Positions 14,221 through 21,999 of a DNA stretch of 39,759 nucleotides are shown here, piece by piece. The DNA is from Bacteroidales bacterium. Its GTDB lineage: Bacteria > Bacteroidota > Bacteroidia > Bacteroidales > UBA932. The notes under the pieces were generated by a model, which had not been told where the DNA came from, did no database searches, and saw nothing but the letters and a program-made list of their open reading frames with translations. Where the stretch lies: assembly GCA_017961175.1 (NCBI GenBank), contig JAGCXV010000030.1, forward strand, positions 1-39,759. The letters run 5' to 3'. The first letter of the stretch is position 1; each line of letters starts with the position of its first letter. Position numbers and translations under genes: made by a program.

Positions 14221-15132
14221 ATGGACTGGTCGCAAATCATTTTCAACGCCGTGCTCTGCGGCCTCGTAGGATGGGGTACCAACAAGATAGCCATACACTG
14301 GCTGTTCCACCCCTTGTACCCCAAGCACATCCTGGGCCTCAGAGCACTTCCTCCCGTACAGGGAGTCATCCCGAAGAACAAGGATAAACTTGCTGATGCC
14401 ATAGCCAAGGCTGTAAGCCGCAACCTCCTCAACCAGGACGTTCTCAGAAAGGAGCTCCTGTCCAAGGAGATGACGGAAAAAGTCAGCCTTGGCGTCAGCC
14501 GTTTCCTGGAAAGGCAGAGGACCAGCTCCCAGCCTCTGGGGAAAGTCCTGGAAGATGTCCTCCGGAAAGACAACATGGACAGTCTGATGGCCCAGATTCC
14601 GGCCTTGTCTGAAAACATCCTCGAGAGCATCAGGGAATCCGACATAGCCAGCATTATCGCGGACAAAGCCACCGACCACCTTACCAGAAACAGATGGCTG
14701 CTTTCAATCTTCAGCGATTCCATCAGGGCTTACCTTGCTGCCACCGTCACAGACCTGATCCAAGATCTGGAGGCAGCCCCTATCTCCGTCTTCATCAGCA
14801 AGAAAGCCGAAAAACTTCTCAACACCCCTCTCAACTCCCTCCTCCAGAACAAGGAAGACTTCCTGCTCAGGCTCCAGGACACTGCTGTCAACGCCTACAC
14901 CAGTTTCATTGAGAACCGCGCCCCTGATATCCTGAATACCATAGACATCTACGGCATTGTCAAAAAGCGCATTGACGAAATGGACCTCGAGGAAGTGGAG
15001 AAGATGACCAAGGACGTCATAAACAACCAGCTCCAATGGCTCATCTGGGCCGGCCTTTTCCTTGGCCTGGGCACCGGATTCCTTGTAAGCCTGATGGATC
15101 AGCTGCAAAATGTTGGTTTTGAACTTTTTTGA
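14221..15132 (+). CDS. DUF445-family membrane protein
   Basis: A 303-residue protein of the DUF445/YheB type. The N-terminal membrane segment with GWGTNKIAIHWLFHP corresponds to the family's GxxTNWLAIKMLFHP motif, followed by PPVQGVIPKNKDKLADAIAKAV. The middle is amphipathic and helical, and a second hydrophobic helix closes the protein (about 275-297, IWAGLFLGLGTGFLVSLM). Both ends are thus in the membrane with a long soluble middle. Function of the family is not established. The gene ends the 13641-15132 cluster. Confidence 0.85.
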   Translation: MDWSQIIFNAVLCGLVGWGTNKIAIHWLFHPLYPKHILGLRALPPVQGVIPKNKDKLADAIAKAVSRNLLNQDVLRKELLSKEMTEKVSLGVSRFLERQRTSSQPLGKVLEDVLRKDNMDSLMAQIPALSENILESIRESDIASIIADKATDHLTRNRWLLSIFSDSIRAYLAATVTDLIQDLEAAPISVFISKKAEKLLNTPLNSLLQNKEDFLLRLQDTAVNAYTSFIENRAPDILNTIDIYGIVKKRIDEMDLEEVEKMTKDVINNQLQWLIWAGLFLGLGTGFLVSLMDQLQNVGFELF

Positions 15133-15193
15133 ACCTGCAAAATCCAATAGAAATGGCCAACTTTGTCAAAACTAATATCAAAACTCTAAAACT

Positions 15194-15412
15194 ATGGTGT
15201 TACACATTTTTGCAATTCTAGTGGTTATAATGTTCGTAATAGAACTTATACGGCTTTTAAACTTTGGCAACGCCGGCGGACTTGCCTCAACTATCAGCAG
15301 ACCACTCTTCGGATGCCCTATGCCTTCAATGTTTTTAGGACTAATAATTTGGCTCTTAGAAATAGCTGCAGGCGTATGGGCTATTCTACATCTAATTGCT
15401 TGGATATTCTAA
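15194..15412 (+). CDS. small membrane protein
   Basis: A 72-residue, strongly hydrophobic protein with two predicted membrane helices (about 3-22 and 45-70), a short polar loop and no signal peptidase site. A near-consensus box CAACTTTG at 15158-15165 lies about 28 nt before its ATG. It is the first gene of the AT-rich stretch leading to the GTPase operon. No family recognised. Confidence 0.55.
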   Translation: MVLHIFAILVVIMFVIELIRLLNFGNAGGLASTISRPLFGCPMPSMFLGLIIWLLEIAAGVWAILHLIAWIF

Positions 15413-15444
15413 ATTCATTCACTTACCAATCAATATAAACAGCC

Positions 15445-15717
15445 ATGAACGAAAAGAAAAATCACCTTTGGCTAACTACTTCTTATGCTAGCGACACAAA
15501 GAGTTTAAAAGTAGAAACGCGAAATAAAAAGTCCCGTGAAAAAGATCTTAAAGAGAATGCTATCTGGTATGAAGATAATGAAGAAGAGAGGGGGAAAGCG
15601 TATGATCTTCTCATAGCCGTCAAAAAAACAATTAAGAAAATATATGTTGATACTCAGGGTTATGGCAAAAGAGCTGAATGGCTAACTAATGAATGGGTAA
15701 ATAAAAAAGATATTTAA
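15445..15717 (+). CDS. hypothetical protein, 90 residues
   Basis: A highly charged (Lys/Glu-rich) soluble protein with no recognised family. It has a helical middle (ENAIWYEDNEEERGKAYDLL) and no signal peptide or membrane segment. It is AT-rich and sits 17 nt before the GTPase gene, so it is likely part of that operon. Confidence 0.55.
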   Translation: MNEKKNHLWLTTSYASDTKSLKVETRNKKSREKDLKENAIWYEDNEEERGKAYDLLIAVKKTIKKIYVDTQGYGKRAEWLTNEWVNKKDI

Positions 15718-15734
15718 TAAAACCGAAAATAATC

Positions 15735-16397
15735 ATGATAATCGAACAAGCACAATATGCCTGGTTATGGTGGCTATTATTACCTATAGGTTCTATAATA
15801 GGAGGAATCGTGGCCGCTTTAAGTGACAGAGATGCAAAAAAAATTGCTATTCTCGGTCTCCCTGCAAGTGGTAAAACAACACTTTTCCAAAAGCTTGGTG
15901 CATCAAGTGCTAATGATAGCCAAGTCAACACATCCATACGAGATATCGAAGAGTTTACCTTTCAACGCAGTAATGGCGAGAAAGTTACGATAGCTAAGAC
16001 TAAAGACTTAGGTGGCCAAAATGAATATGTAAAGCTATATGAAAACGTTATTGAAGAGAATACATTTATTTACTTTTTGCTCAAGATGGAAGATTTATAT
16101 CTAAACAATAGCCTTAGCATAGGAAAAACAAAGATGTTACCAATAAAGTCTAGAATGACTAAAATAAAAAAAATTATTACAGATAAAGGTATTAAAAAAC
16201 ATAGTATGGGTTTTATAATAACTCATTTTGATGAATATCTGAAGAATAATCCAGCCGCCTCAGAAAAAGTAATAGAATCAGATATTAGGTATGCTTTTAG
16301 TTTAGACAAAAAGTCTATTGTATTGATCGGTAATTTATTAGACAATGATTTCATTACACAAATAAAAGATAGAATAGGAATGCAAAATGAACAATAA
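15735..16397 (+). CDS. membrane-anchored Arf/SRbeta-like small GTPase
   Basis: A 220-residue protein with an N-terminal membrane anchor (about 9-29) followed by a P-loop GTPase: G1 is GLPASGKTT (41-49), G3 is DLGGQ (91-95) like the Arf DVGGQ, and G4 is the variant THFDEY (Asp166) in place of NKxD. The arrangement, anchor plus compact Arf-like domain, resembles the signal-recognition-particle receptor beta subunit and bacterial MglA-like GTPases, but no roadblock/MglB partner was recognised. The 3' end overlaps the next gene by 11 nt, and base composition is clearly AT-richer than in flanking genes, suggesting transfer as a unit. Confidence 0.75.
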   Translation: MIIEQAQYAWLWWLLLPIGSIIGGIVAALSDRDAKKIAILGLPASGKTTLFQKLGASSANDSQVNTSIRDIEEFTFQRSNGEKVTIAKTKDLGGQNEYVKLYENVIEENTFIYFLLKMEDLYLNNSLSIGKTKMLPIKSRMTKIKKIITDKGIKKHSMGFIITHFDEYLKNNPAASEKVIESDIRYAFSLDKKSIVLIGNLLDNDFITQIKDRIGMQNEQ

Positions 16398-16812
16398 AAG
16401 AATAATGCATATCATCGGTTACGGATACAATAATCTTGTATACGTTAATGGCATTGCTCCCGAAGATCCCATAGAGACTCGAAATGTGCTGGAAGAAATT
16501 ATTAATTTAGAAAGCATTGCTTCTCAGAAGTCGAGAATATGGAAGGGTAAAATTAACAACTACAATTACTTCTGTGGTTTTCTATCTAATCTTGACAAGA
16601 AACAACGTGAAATGTCCTTTTCCTATTGTGTTAGAGACATAAGCATAGAGAATGCTAAAAAACTTTTAGATGAAGACCTGTCAACTAGCGGTTATACCCT
16701 TAGCCCTGAAACAAAAGTAGTATTCGAAAAAAAGAATTCAAATACGCTAGTTTCTGTTATAATCATTTTTATAATCTTATTATTACTAACTATAGCTATT
16801 TTCCTACTATGA
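16387..16812 (+). CDS. tail-anchored unknown protein of the GTPase operon
   Basis: A 141-residue protein with a soluble N-terminal part (about 1-115, containing NNLVYVNGIAPEDP and NYNYFCGFLSNLDKKQREMS) and a C-terminal membrane anchor (about 118-141, VSVIIIFIILLLLTIAIFLL). It overlaps the GTPase gene by 11 nt and the next gene by 4 nt (ATGA), so translation is coupled. It may be a membrane partner or regulator of the GTPase; family not recognised. Confidence 0.7.
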   Translation: MNNKRIMHIIGYGYNNLVYVNGIAPEDPIETRNVLEEIINLESIASQKSRIWKGKINNYNYFCGFLSNLDKKQREMSFSYCVRDISIENAKKLLDEDLSTSGYTLSPETKVVFEKKNSNTLVSVIIIFIILLLLTIAIFLL

Positions 16813-17555
16813 CTTTTATTGAAAAAAAACCTAATCTTATAATCGTTCCTGATGATGAATATGCATACGGAATAGAAAATGGGTTTTACCCAGAATTGTA
16901 TGAAGACAGGCAAAATAAAGAAATTGCTATCGTCTCTCAAGAAAAAGCTAAAAAAGAATACCTGATATCTTATCCAAAAGCAAATGGTATCTACATTAGA
17001 GATCCGTATCTTGATAGATATTTAGACATCGAGGCAAGTAAAACAGAGGACGAGTTAATATCTTCCAAGTGCCTTGCTATTAGGGAGGTTCTTGTAGCTT
17101 TTGGCGTATATTCTGCTATAATTGAAGAAGAAGTTACCAATAAAGAAAAGTATTCCCGTGAATTGGGCGGTAACGTGGGCAATAAAATAGGAGAAGTGAG
17201 CATAAACACAGTTTCTAACAAGACCCGTAGTTTAAATATCAGTAATTGTTTAACACTCGATCCTTATCCTCGCAAAACAAAGGATATCGGAGAAGTAAAA
17301 GATATTGCACTCAAATATGGAGTGGCCGAAGATGCAACAATAAAACCATACATAGATAGATTGGAAAGGGACGGAGAACTTCTTGGTAGTGAAACTCTTG
17401 AAATAAAATACCTAACTGAATTAGATGATGCTTTCAGTCTTACCGCCAATTTAGAGATTTTTAAAGCAAATTTTGGGTTCCATTTGAAGACAGAAAAAAG
17501 TGAAGAGCACACATTTATTAAAAAACTAACTGTATGTTTTACAAAACCACTTTAG
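16809..17555 (+). CDS. unknown soluble protein of the GTPase operon
   Basis: A 248-residue protein without signal peptide or membrane segment. The first part is rich in Tyr, Glu and Lys; the C-terminal 120 residues look beta-rich (alternating polar and hydrophobic: FSLTANLEIFKANFGFHLK). No catalytic motif is visible and I do not recognise the family. It overlaps the tail-anchored gene by ATGA and precedes the small 17567 gene by 11 nt. Composition stays AT-rich. It could be an effector or scaffold for the GTPase. Confidence 0.65.
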   Translation: MTFIEKKPNLIIVPDDEYAYGIENGFYPELYEDRQNKEIAIVSQEKAKKEYLISYPKANGIYIRDPYLDRYLDIEASKTEDELISSKCLAIREVLVAFGVYSAIIEEEVTNKEKYSRELGGNVGNKIGEVSINTVSNKTRSLNISNCLTLDPYPRKTKDIGEVKDIALKYGVAEDATIKPYIDRLERDGELLGSETLEIKYLTELDDAFSLTANLEIFKANFGFHLKTEKSEEHTFIKKLTVCFTKPL

Positions 17556-17566
17556 ACTTTTAGATT

Positions 17567-17782
17567 ATGGCGCTCTTTGTAATCACAACCAAAAGAAAGA
17601 AAATCTGCAATGGTGTTATTGTAGAACCTGGTATGAGCGTAAATGTTGCATCCGTATATGCAAACCCTGTAACAGTAAACAGAGGGCAGGAAGTTGAAGA
17701 TGCATTTATGAGAATGTATGGTATTTCACTTAGAAAAGCCAATGCTCTCAATATGTCTGATCTAGATGTCAGAAAAGAGTAG
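17567..17782 (+). CDS. small protein, possibly DUF6140-like
   Basis: A 71-residue basic protein that reads as a short beta-barrel-like domain (IVEPGMSVNVASVYANPVTV) followed by a helix (EVEDAFMRMYGISLRKANAL) and an acidic end. It resembles small Bacteroidota proteins that I recall under DUF6140; this is from memory and not certain. It is 11 nt after 17555 and 6 nt before the nuclease gene, so it could act as chaperone, adaptor or immunity protein for the nuclease. Confidence 0.6.
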   Translation: MALFVITTKRKKICNGVIVEPGMSVNVASVYANPVTVNRGQEVEDAFMRMYGISLRKANALNMSDLDVRKE

Positions 17783-17788
17783 AATACA

Positions 17789-18301
17789 ATGAAAGATTTC
17801 CATAGTATTAAACTCCGGACCGGATGGTCGGATGAGATTATAGAATCGCTGAGTTCGGTGGAAGAGGCGGAGATTTATATAAAGGCAGGACTTCGTGAGG
17901 CGGTGATTGGAGGGAAAGTTGCGCTGATAAGGACGGATATAGATTGGGCGGATTACAGCATCAGGAGAAATACCTGGCTAAGGGATTCTACTCAGCAGGC
18001 GCTGAAAGACTATGATTCCTGGGCAGAATACAACAATGCAGACCTGATTGGGGAAGGATTTCCGCCAAGAGACAGGAACGGAGACCCTTACGAGCTGCAC
18101 CATATAGGGCAGAGGCAGGATTCACCGTTTGCAGAACTGACCTGGGCGGAGCACATGGGAGGAGGAAACAATACCATACTGCATAGGGCCGGAAAGGAGT
18201 CCGAAATAGACCGTGGTGCCTTTGACAAGGAGAAGGCGGCTTACTGGATGGCAAGGTACAAAGCCTTCACCAAAGAGGAACTGGACAAGATTTATCGCTG
18301 A
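17789..18301 (+). CDS. stand-alone LHH (HNH/ENDO VII superfamily) nuclease toxin domain
   Basis: A 170-residue protein. The C-terminal half has the LHH signature ELHHIGQRQDSPFAEL (Leu103, His104, His105), followed by His122 and LH at 131-132 (NNTILH), as in the polymorphic-toxin nuclease family of the HNH/ENDO VII superfamily. The N-terminal TGWSDEIIESLSSVEEAEIYI region is the usual start of the same toxin tip, where it follows a repeat or secretion region in large proteins. Here the tip stands alone with no delivery domain or signal peptide. Composition is GC-richer than the upstream operon, and no downstream immunity gene is visible. It presumably degrades nucleic acid. Confidence 0.85.
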   Translation: MKDFHSIKLRTGWSDEIIESLSSVEEAEIYIKAGLREAVIGGKVALIRTDIDWADYSIRRNTWLRDSTQQALKDYDSWAEYNNADLIGEGFPPRDRNGDPYELHHIGQRQDSPFAELTWAEHMGGGNNTILHRAGKESEIDRGAFDKEKAAYWMARYKAFTKEELDKIYR

Positions 18302-18372
18302 AGATTATACTGTGCTGTAATTTGTTCAATAAAAAGTCCGTTATTTGGATTATTAAAAGTTTGATATTTTTT

Positions 18373-18413
18373 TGTGAACTACAAATCCTAATAATTTGGA
18401 TTATGAGTTCACA
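18373..18413. terminator. long inverted repeat between converging genes
   Basis: TGTGAACT (18373-18380) pairs perfectly with AGTTCACA (18406-18413); inside, AATCC (18384-18388) pairs with GGATT (18398-18402). A 3x3 mismatch loop separates the two stems. It lies between the nuclease gene end (18301) and the end of the minus-strand gene at 18492. No long T-run follows on the plus strand, so terminator function is uncertain. The 190-bp gap also carries ATTTGGATTAT twice (18343-18353 and 18394-18404). Confidence 0.4.
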
Positions 18414-18491
18414 ATATGATGTTGAGTGGCACTAAGGATAGTATTGGATTGGCCATAAAGGAAGATGGTTTGTGCCATTTTCCGCAAATAG

Positions 18492-19874
18492 TCAGAAGTT
18501 GACACCTATTCCTAAAGCAAAGCCGACGGTTTTGAAGTTGATGGTGTGGACACCAGCGCTGAGGCTGAGGTTCCGGGCGCTGGTGTTAAGGAAAGAATAG
18601 ATGACGCCGGCCTCAACGGCAATGCCGTTGGAGGTGCGGTCCGTAACCTTTGCCCAATTGTCTGACTTGTCTTGCCAATAAACAGTTCTATGGCCGTAAC
18701 CGGCACCAGCATAAAGCATTGTATTGATTCTGCCGTTCTTCGGGTATTCAGGGGGATAGTCTGTGGCAAGACTGTAGAGCAGGCCTCCTGTAATCATAGA
18801 CAGAGAAACCTTGCTGTTGCCAGAAAGCTCTGAAGTGCTTATTGAGGAAAGTATATCCCTATCTGAAGAAACGGAAGTGAAATTGCTCTTATAAGAGGCA
18901 TAGGCTCCTGCTTTCCGGATGTTGTAACCTGCCATTATGCCAGTTATGAACTCCGGAGACAGACCTCCCTGAAGAAGGATTACCGCCCTGTTCCACTGTG
19001 CGGTAGGCGTTACCCAAGGACAGGACGCAACCTTGCCACTGCTTAACAGCTCCTCGAAAAACATATTCTTTTGAGCCTCTTCTTCCAGTCTCTTGAAATA
19101 ATTAATCCTGTACTCTGTATCTGCGATAGAGAAAAGCCTCAAATAATCAAATTTCTTGTCTTCCGGAATTGCTTTCTGTATGGGAGCATAATCTGTACGT
19201 TTTATCCCGGAATCAGCTATTGAGACATTGCTTGGTTTAGGTTTTGGTTCCTGAGACGGAATACTTTTAATATCCGGCACCGGCTCTCCAAGGATACCGG
19301 CTATCTGCCTTGTTTCCTTGTCTATGTGCGCCATCCGGGTTTGAACAGTGGAGGAAGGCTGGCTGTAGGCTTGGCCTTGCTTCTTCTGGAGAGAAGTTAG
19401 GCTTCCTTGCAAGGAGGAGATTTCTCTGGAATTGTCTCCAGGAAGGCTTTTCAGGTAGGTCAGGGCCCAGCGGTACAGTGTAGCAGCCTCTTGAGGGCTG
19501 GAGGTCTGGACAGACTGGGCACTTTGCTTTAACTCAGCGATTTTCTGGCGGCGGGAGGAGAAGAGTTTTGAAGTCTCGCGGCTGTTTATGTAGCGGAGAA
19601 ACTTGCCGTTGTATGTAATCTGGTGGGAATATTTCCTGATGTCCTGGGAGTAGGTTTTCATCAGAGAAAGGAACTTGGACTTTGGGCAGGTGAAGCCAAC
19701 TGCGTGGGCAAGCTTGGAGGTGATGCCGTCTAGAGCCTCTTTCTGTGTGGAGCCTTCTGCCCATATCATTTCAGGATTGTTCTTTATCTGTTCAGGATTC
19801 TGGGAATAGGAAACACCTGATGCCAAAGTCAGCACCAGAATCAACATTCCAAATATGCACAGACATCTTTTCAT
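18492..19874 (-). CDS. exported protein with LPP20-like start and C-terminal beta-barrel
   Basis: A 460-residue protein with a type I signal peptide (about 1-24). Residues about 36-110 (WAEGSTQKEALDGITSKLA) resemble the LPP20/FlgT-type domain of envelope proteins. A Ser/Gln-rich helical region follows, and the last 160 residues alternate hydrophobic and polar residues with Tyr/Phe and end in GVNF, as for an outer-membrane barrel with terminal aromatic. It is probably an outer-membrane protein. It is followed 3 nt upstream in the operon by the WG-repeat gene, so the two are co-transcribed in the order WG then this. Confidence 0.7.
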   Translation of the reverse strand: MKRCLCIFGMLILVLTLASGVSYSQNPEQIKNNPEMIWAEGSTQKEALDGITSKLAHAVGFTCPKSKFLSLMKTYSQDIRKYSHQITYNGKFLRYINSRETSKLFSSRRQKIAELKQSAQSVQTSSPQEAATLYRWALTYLKSLPGDNSREISSLQGSLTSLQKKQGQAYSQPSSTVQTRMAHIDKETRQIAGILGEPVPDIKSIPSQEPKPKPSNVSIADSGIKRTDYAPIQKAIPEDKKFDYLRLFSIADTEYRINYFKRLEEEAQKNMFFEELLSSGKVASCPWVTPTAQWNRAVILLQGGLSPEFITGIMAGYNIRKAGAYASYKSNFTSVSSDRDILSSISTSELSGNSKVSLSMITGGLLYSLATDYPPEYPKNGRINTMLYAGAGYGHRTVYWQDKSDNWAKVTDRTSNGIAVEAGVIYSFLNTSARNLSLSAGVHTINFKTVGFALGIGVNF

Positions 19875-19877
19875 TCC

Positions 19878-20402
19878 CTAGTGTCCGTAACTGGCGGTTA
19901 TCTTATCAAACCGTGCAAGCTGCTCTTCGTTCATCTTTCCACGCGCAAGTTTCAGCAGAGACTCTATGTGCTGCCTAAGGGGCAGGAGTTTCTTCTCAGC
20001 ATCGCGGTGCCCCCTAACCTTATGGCACTCCGAAGCAAAATCCGAATATGCCTCAAGGACTGTCTCCCAGTAAAGACGGTCGTCTTCCAGAACCTTGTCG
20101 TACAGGTCCTGGCACTGCTCCTCCAGGTCTGACCTGGAAGTGCCCTCGGCAAAAATGCGGCCCCACTTGTCGCAGAGGAGGAAGCCTCCGTACCTTGAGA
20201 GGATGGCTATATCGTCGGTGATAAAAGAAATCTCGTCATAGACCATTGGAATAACCTCCTTTTTCTGCTTGTCCAGCATCCCGAACTTGCCACCTTCGGA
20301 CGCTATATAACGCTGGTTGAAGCAATACACCTCCTGCCTGTCCTGTGCCTCTATGCACAGGCAGGACAAAAACAGCAGCATTATGGCAAAAAAGATTCTC
20401 AA
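19878..20402 (-). CDS. exported WG-repeat-like protein
   Basis: A 174-residue protein with a signal peptide and one or two WG-type repeats (SEGGKFGMLDKQKKEVIPMV, then YGGFLLCDKWGRIFAEG), the latter pattern being typical of Bacteroidota WG proteins. The C-terminal half is helical. The longest frame starts with a TTG at 20402 (TTG giving MRIFFAIMLLF), which supplies the basic N-region of the signal peptide; the ATG at 20381 would give MLLFLSCLC with no positive charge, so I prefer the TTG, with modest certainty. First gene of the pair with 18492-19874, divergent from the kinase. Confidence 0.65.
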   Translation of the reverse strand: MRIFFAIMLLFLSCLCIEAQDRQEVYCFNQRYIASEGGKFGMLDKQKKEVIPMVYDEISFITDDIAILSRYGGFLLCDKWGRIFAEGTSRSDLEEQCQDLYDKVLEDDRLYWETVLEAYSDFASECHKVRGHRDAEKKLLPLRQHIESLLKLARGKMNEEQLARFDKITASYGH

Positions 20403-20477
20403 GAGTCTGATTCTTATGAAGTGTAAATTTACAAATAATCTCGCGCAAAAGGAACACTAACTAACGGAAAGTTGGAG

Positions 20478-20485
20478 TATCTTTG
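20478..20485 (+). promoter_or_regulatory. -7 box TATCTTTG of the kinase gene
   Basis: Matches TAnnTTTG, 24 nt before the ATG at 20510, in the gap between the divergent WG-repeat and kinase genes. Confidence 0.6.
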
Positions 20486-20509
20486 CATTTGTAGAAAAGA
20501 AGTGGAGCA

Positions 20510-21409
20510 ATGCAGTCTCAATCTGGATTTTTTAGAGGCCCTTCAGAAGATTTCACCAATATGTTTTCTTCTCTGGAACCCGTCCATACGTCGGGTTCTG
20601 GATTTACCCTTCTGTACCGCAGCCGCAAGGGAGGGCGTAACAGGCTCTACAAATGCCTAAAAGACGACCTCAGGGAAGATCCCCTGTATGAGAATCTTCT
20701 GCGAAAGGAGTTTGAGATTGGATACATGCTCTCCCATCCTGGAATCTGCGAGTACTATGCTTTTACAGAAATTCCTCAACTGGGGCACTGCATTGAGATG
20801 GAGTGGATAGACGGCAAGACTCTGTATGAAAGGCTCCAGGAAGGAAGTCTGCCAGAAAAGACTGCCAGAAAGATTCTGATTGAGCTCTGCGATGCTCTTG
20901 ATTACATGCACCACAAGCAGATTATCCACCGCGATCTGAAGCCAGAAAACATTATGGTTACCTCCAACGGAGACAATGCCAAGATTATAGATTTCGGATT
21001 CTCGGATTCGGATTCACACATGCTTCTGAAGGCTCCAGCAGGAACACGGATGTTCGCATCTCCAGAACTGCTAAACGGAGAAGAAATAGACTGCCGCTCG
21101 GACATTTACTCTCTGGGCAAGATAATGGCCTTGATGCCTGGCGGATTTAGCTCTATCGCTGAGAAATGCACTCAAAAAGAAAGGGAAGGAAGATATGCTT
21201 CCGCCTCCGAGATAAAAGCAGCTCTCCATAAAACAGGCAAGAAGTTTTGGATTCTAGCCGCCGTGATTCTGTTTATGTTTACGGCATTGGCATACGCAAT
21301 AATCCTTCTTTCTGCCCGTAAGGCGGAAAGGGCCGTGGATAAAATGTTCTATGAAACCCGGGATATGATAATGGATTCCGGCTTCCCTGAACCTTCAGAC
21401 CAAGATTAG
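20510..21409 (+). CDS. membrane-anchored Ser/Thr protein kinase
   Basis: A 299-residue eukaryote-type kinase. Visible: probable ATP-site Lys48 (LYKCLK), catalytic HRDLKPEN (140-147), DFG (161-163) and the activation segment with APAGTRMFASPE. The glycine loop is atypical (SGSGFTLLYRSRKGG). A single membrane helix follows (about 246-268), with only about 30 residues outside, so it lacks the PASTA or other sensor domain of known bacterial kinases. The stop codon overlaps that of the convergent 21406-21993 gene by 4 nt. Neighbours are surface proteins with repeats, which may be regulated or phosphorylated, by inference. Confidence 0.88.
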   Translation: MQSQSGFFRGPSEDFTNMFSSLEPVHTSGSGFTLLYRSRKGGRNRLYKCLKDDLREDPLYENLLRKEFEIGYMLSHPGICEYYAFTEIPQLGHCIEMEWIDGKTLYERLQEGSLPEKTARKILIELCDALDYMHHKQIIHRDLKPENIMVTSNGDNAKIIDFGFSDSDSHMLLKAPAGTRMFASPELLNGEEIDCRSDIYSLGKIMALMPGGFSSIAEKCTQKEREGRYASASEIKAALHKTGKKFWILAAVILFMFTALAYAIILLSARKAERAVDKMFYETRDMIMDSGFPEPSDQD

Positions 21410-21993
21410 CATCCCTTAACCCGCTCTACCAGGGTAAGTCCATCCTGGAATCCGGCAACATACATACTTGTCTCATCCCCATCTCTTTCTATGTGAGACA
21501 CATACATCGGGAAGCCTTGAATGAACGAAGAGGCCTCGAATTCATCTCCTTCTCTCATCTTGGAATTCTGGTTCTTGACTACACGGTAACGGTTGGAGCC
21601 GAGATACTCCAGCTCCACCAGACGGTTGGGGTTCCATCCTAGAAGCAGATGCTCTCCGGCTTCCAGTTCTCCGGATTCTACAAAACTGGTGGTCAGGAAA
21701 CCGGAAGTAAAAGACTTGTCAGACTTGAGCATATCCGTAAATCTGCGGAAATTCTCATACCCGGCGTATCGGGCCAGTATGTCCAGTTTGCTGATTGTAG
21801 GGTTAGACTCGTAACTGTCATAGCCCCAGATTCTTCTCAAAGTGCTTGCAGAAATTTTTGCTTTCGGGGACGATGCAAATTCTATCTCATCGGCCAATAA
21901 ATCAAAATCTTTTGGCGTTGCCAGCCTCTTGTTAAATCTGCCTTCTACTTTCTCCAGAAGAAAAGCAAGTTCCGGAAATTTCTTTCGGTCCAT
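21406..21993 (-). CDS. Bacteroidota regulator-like protein of unknown function
   Basis: A 195-residue protein. The N-terminal half (about 40-90, ISASTLRRIWGYDSY and LDILARYAGYENFRRF) matches a Bacteroidota-specific module that resembles a helix-turn-helix and often heads larger proteins; the C-terminal half looks beta-rich (RLVELEYLGSNRYRVV). No signal peptide or membrane segment. It overlaps the kinase stop by 4 nt on the opposite strand and is followed 6 nt upstream by the LRR lipoprotein gene on the same strand, which would be transcribed first. DNA binding is inference. Confidence 0.6.
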   Translation of the reverse strand: MDRKKFPELAFLLEKVEGRFNKRLATPKDFDLLADEIEFASSPKAKISASTLRRIWGYDSYESNPTISKLDILARYAGYENFRRFTDMLKSDKSFTSGFLTTSFVESGELEAGEHLLLGWNPNRLVELEYLGSNRYRVVKNQNSKMREGDEFEASSFIQGFPMYVSHIERDGDETSMYVAGFQDGLTLVERVKGC

Positions 21994-21999
21994 ATTGTT

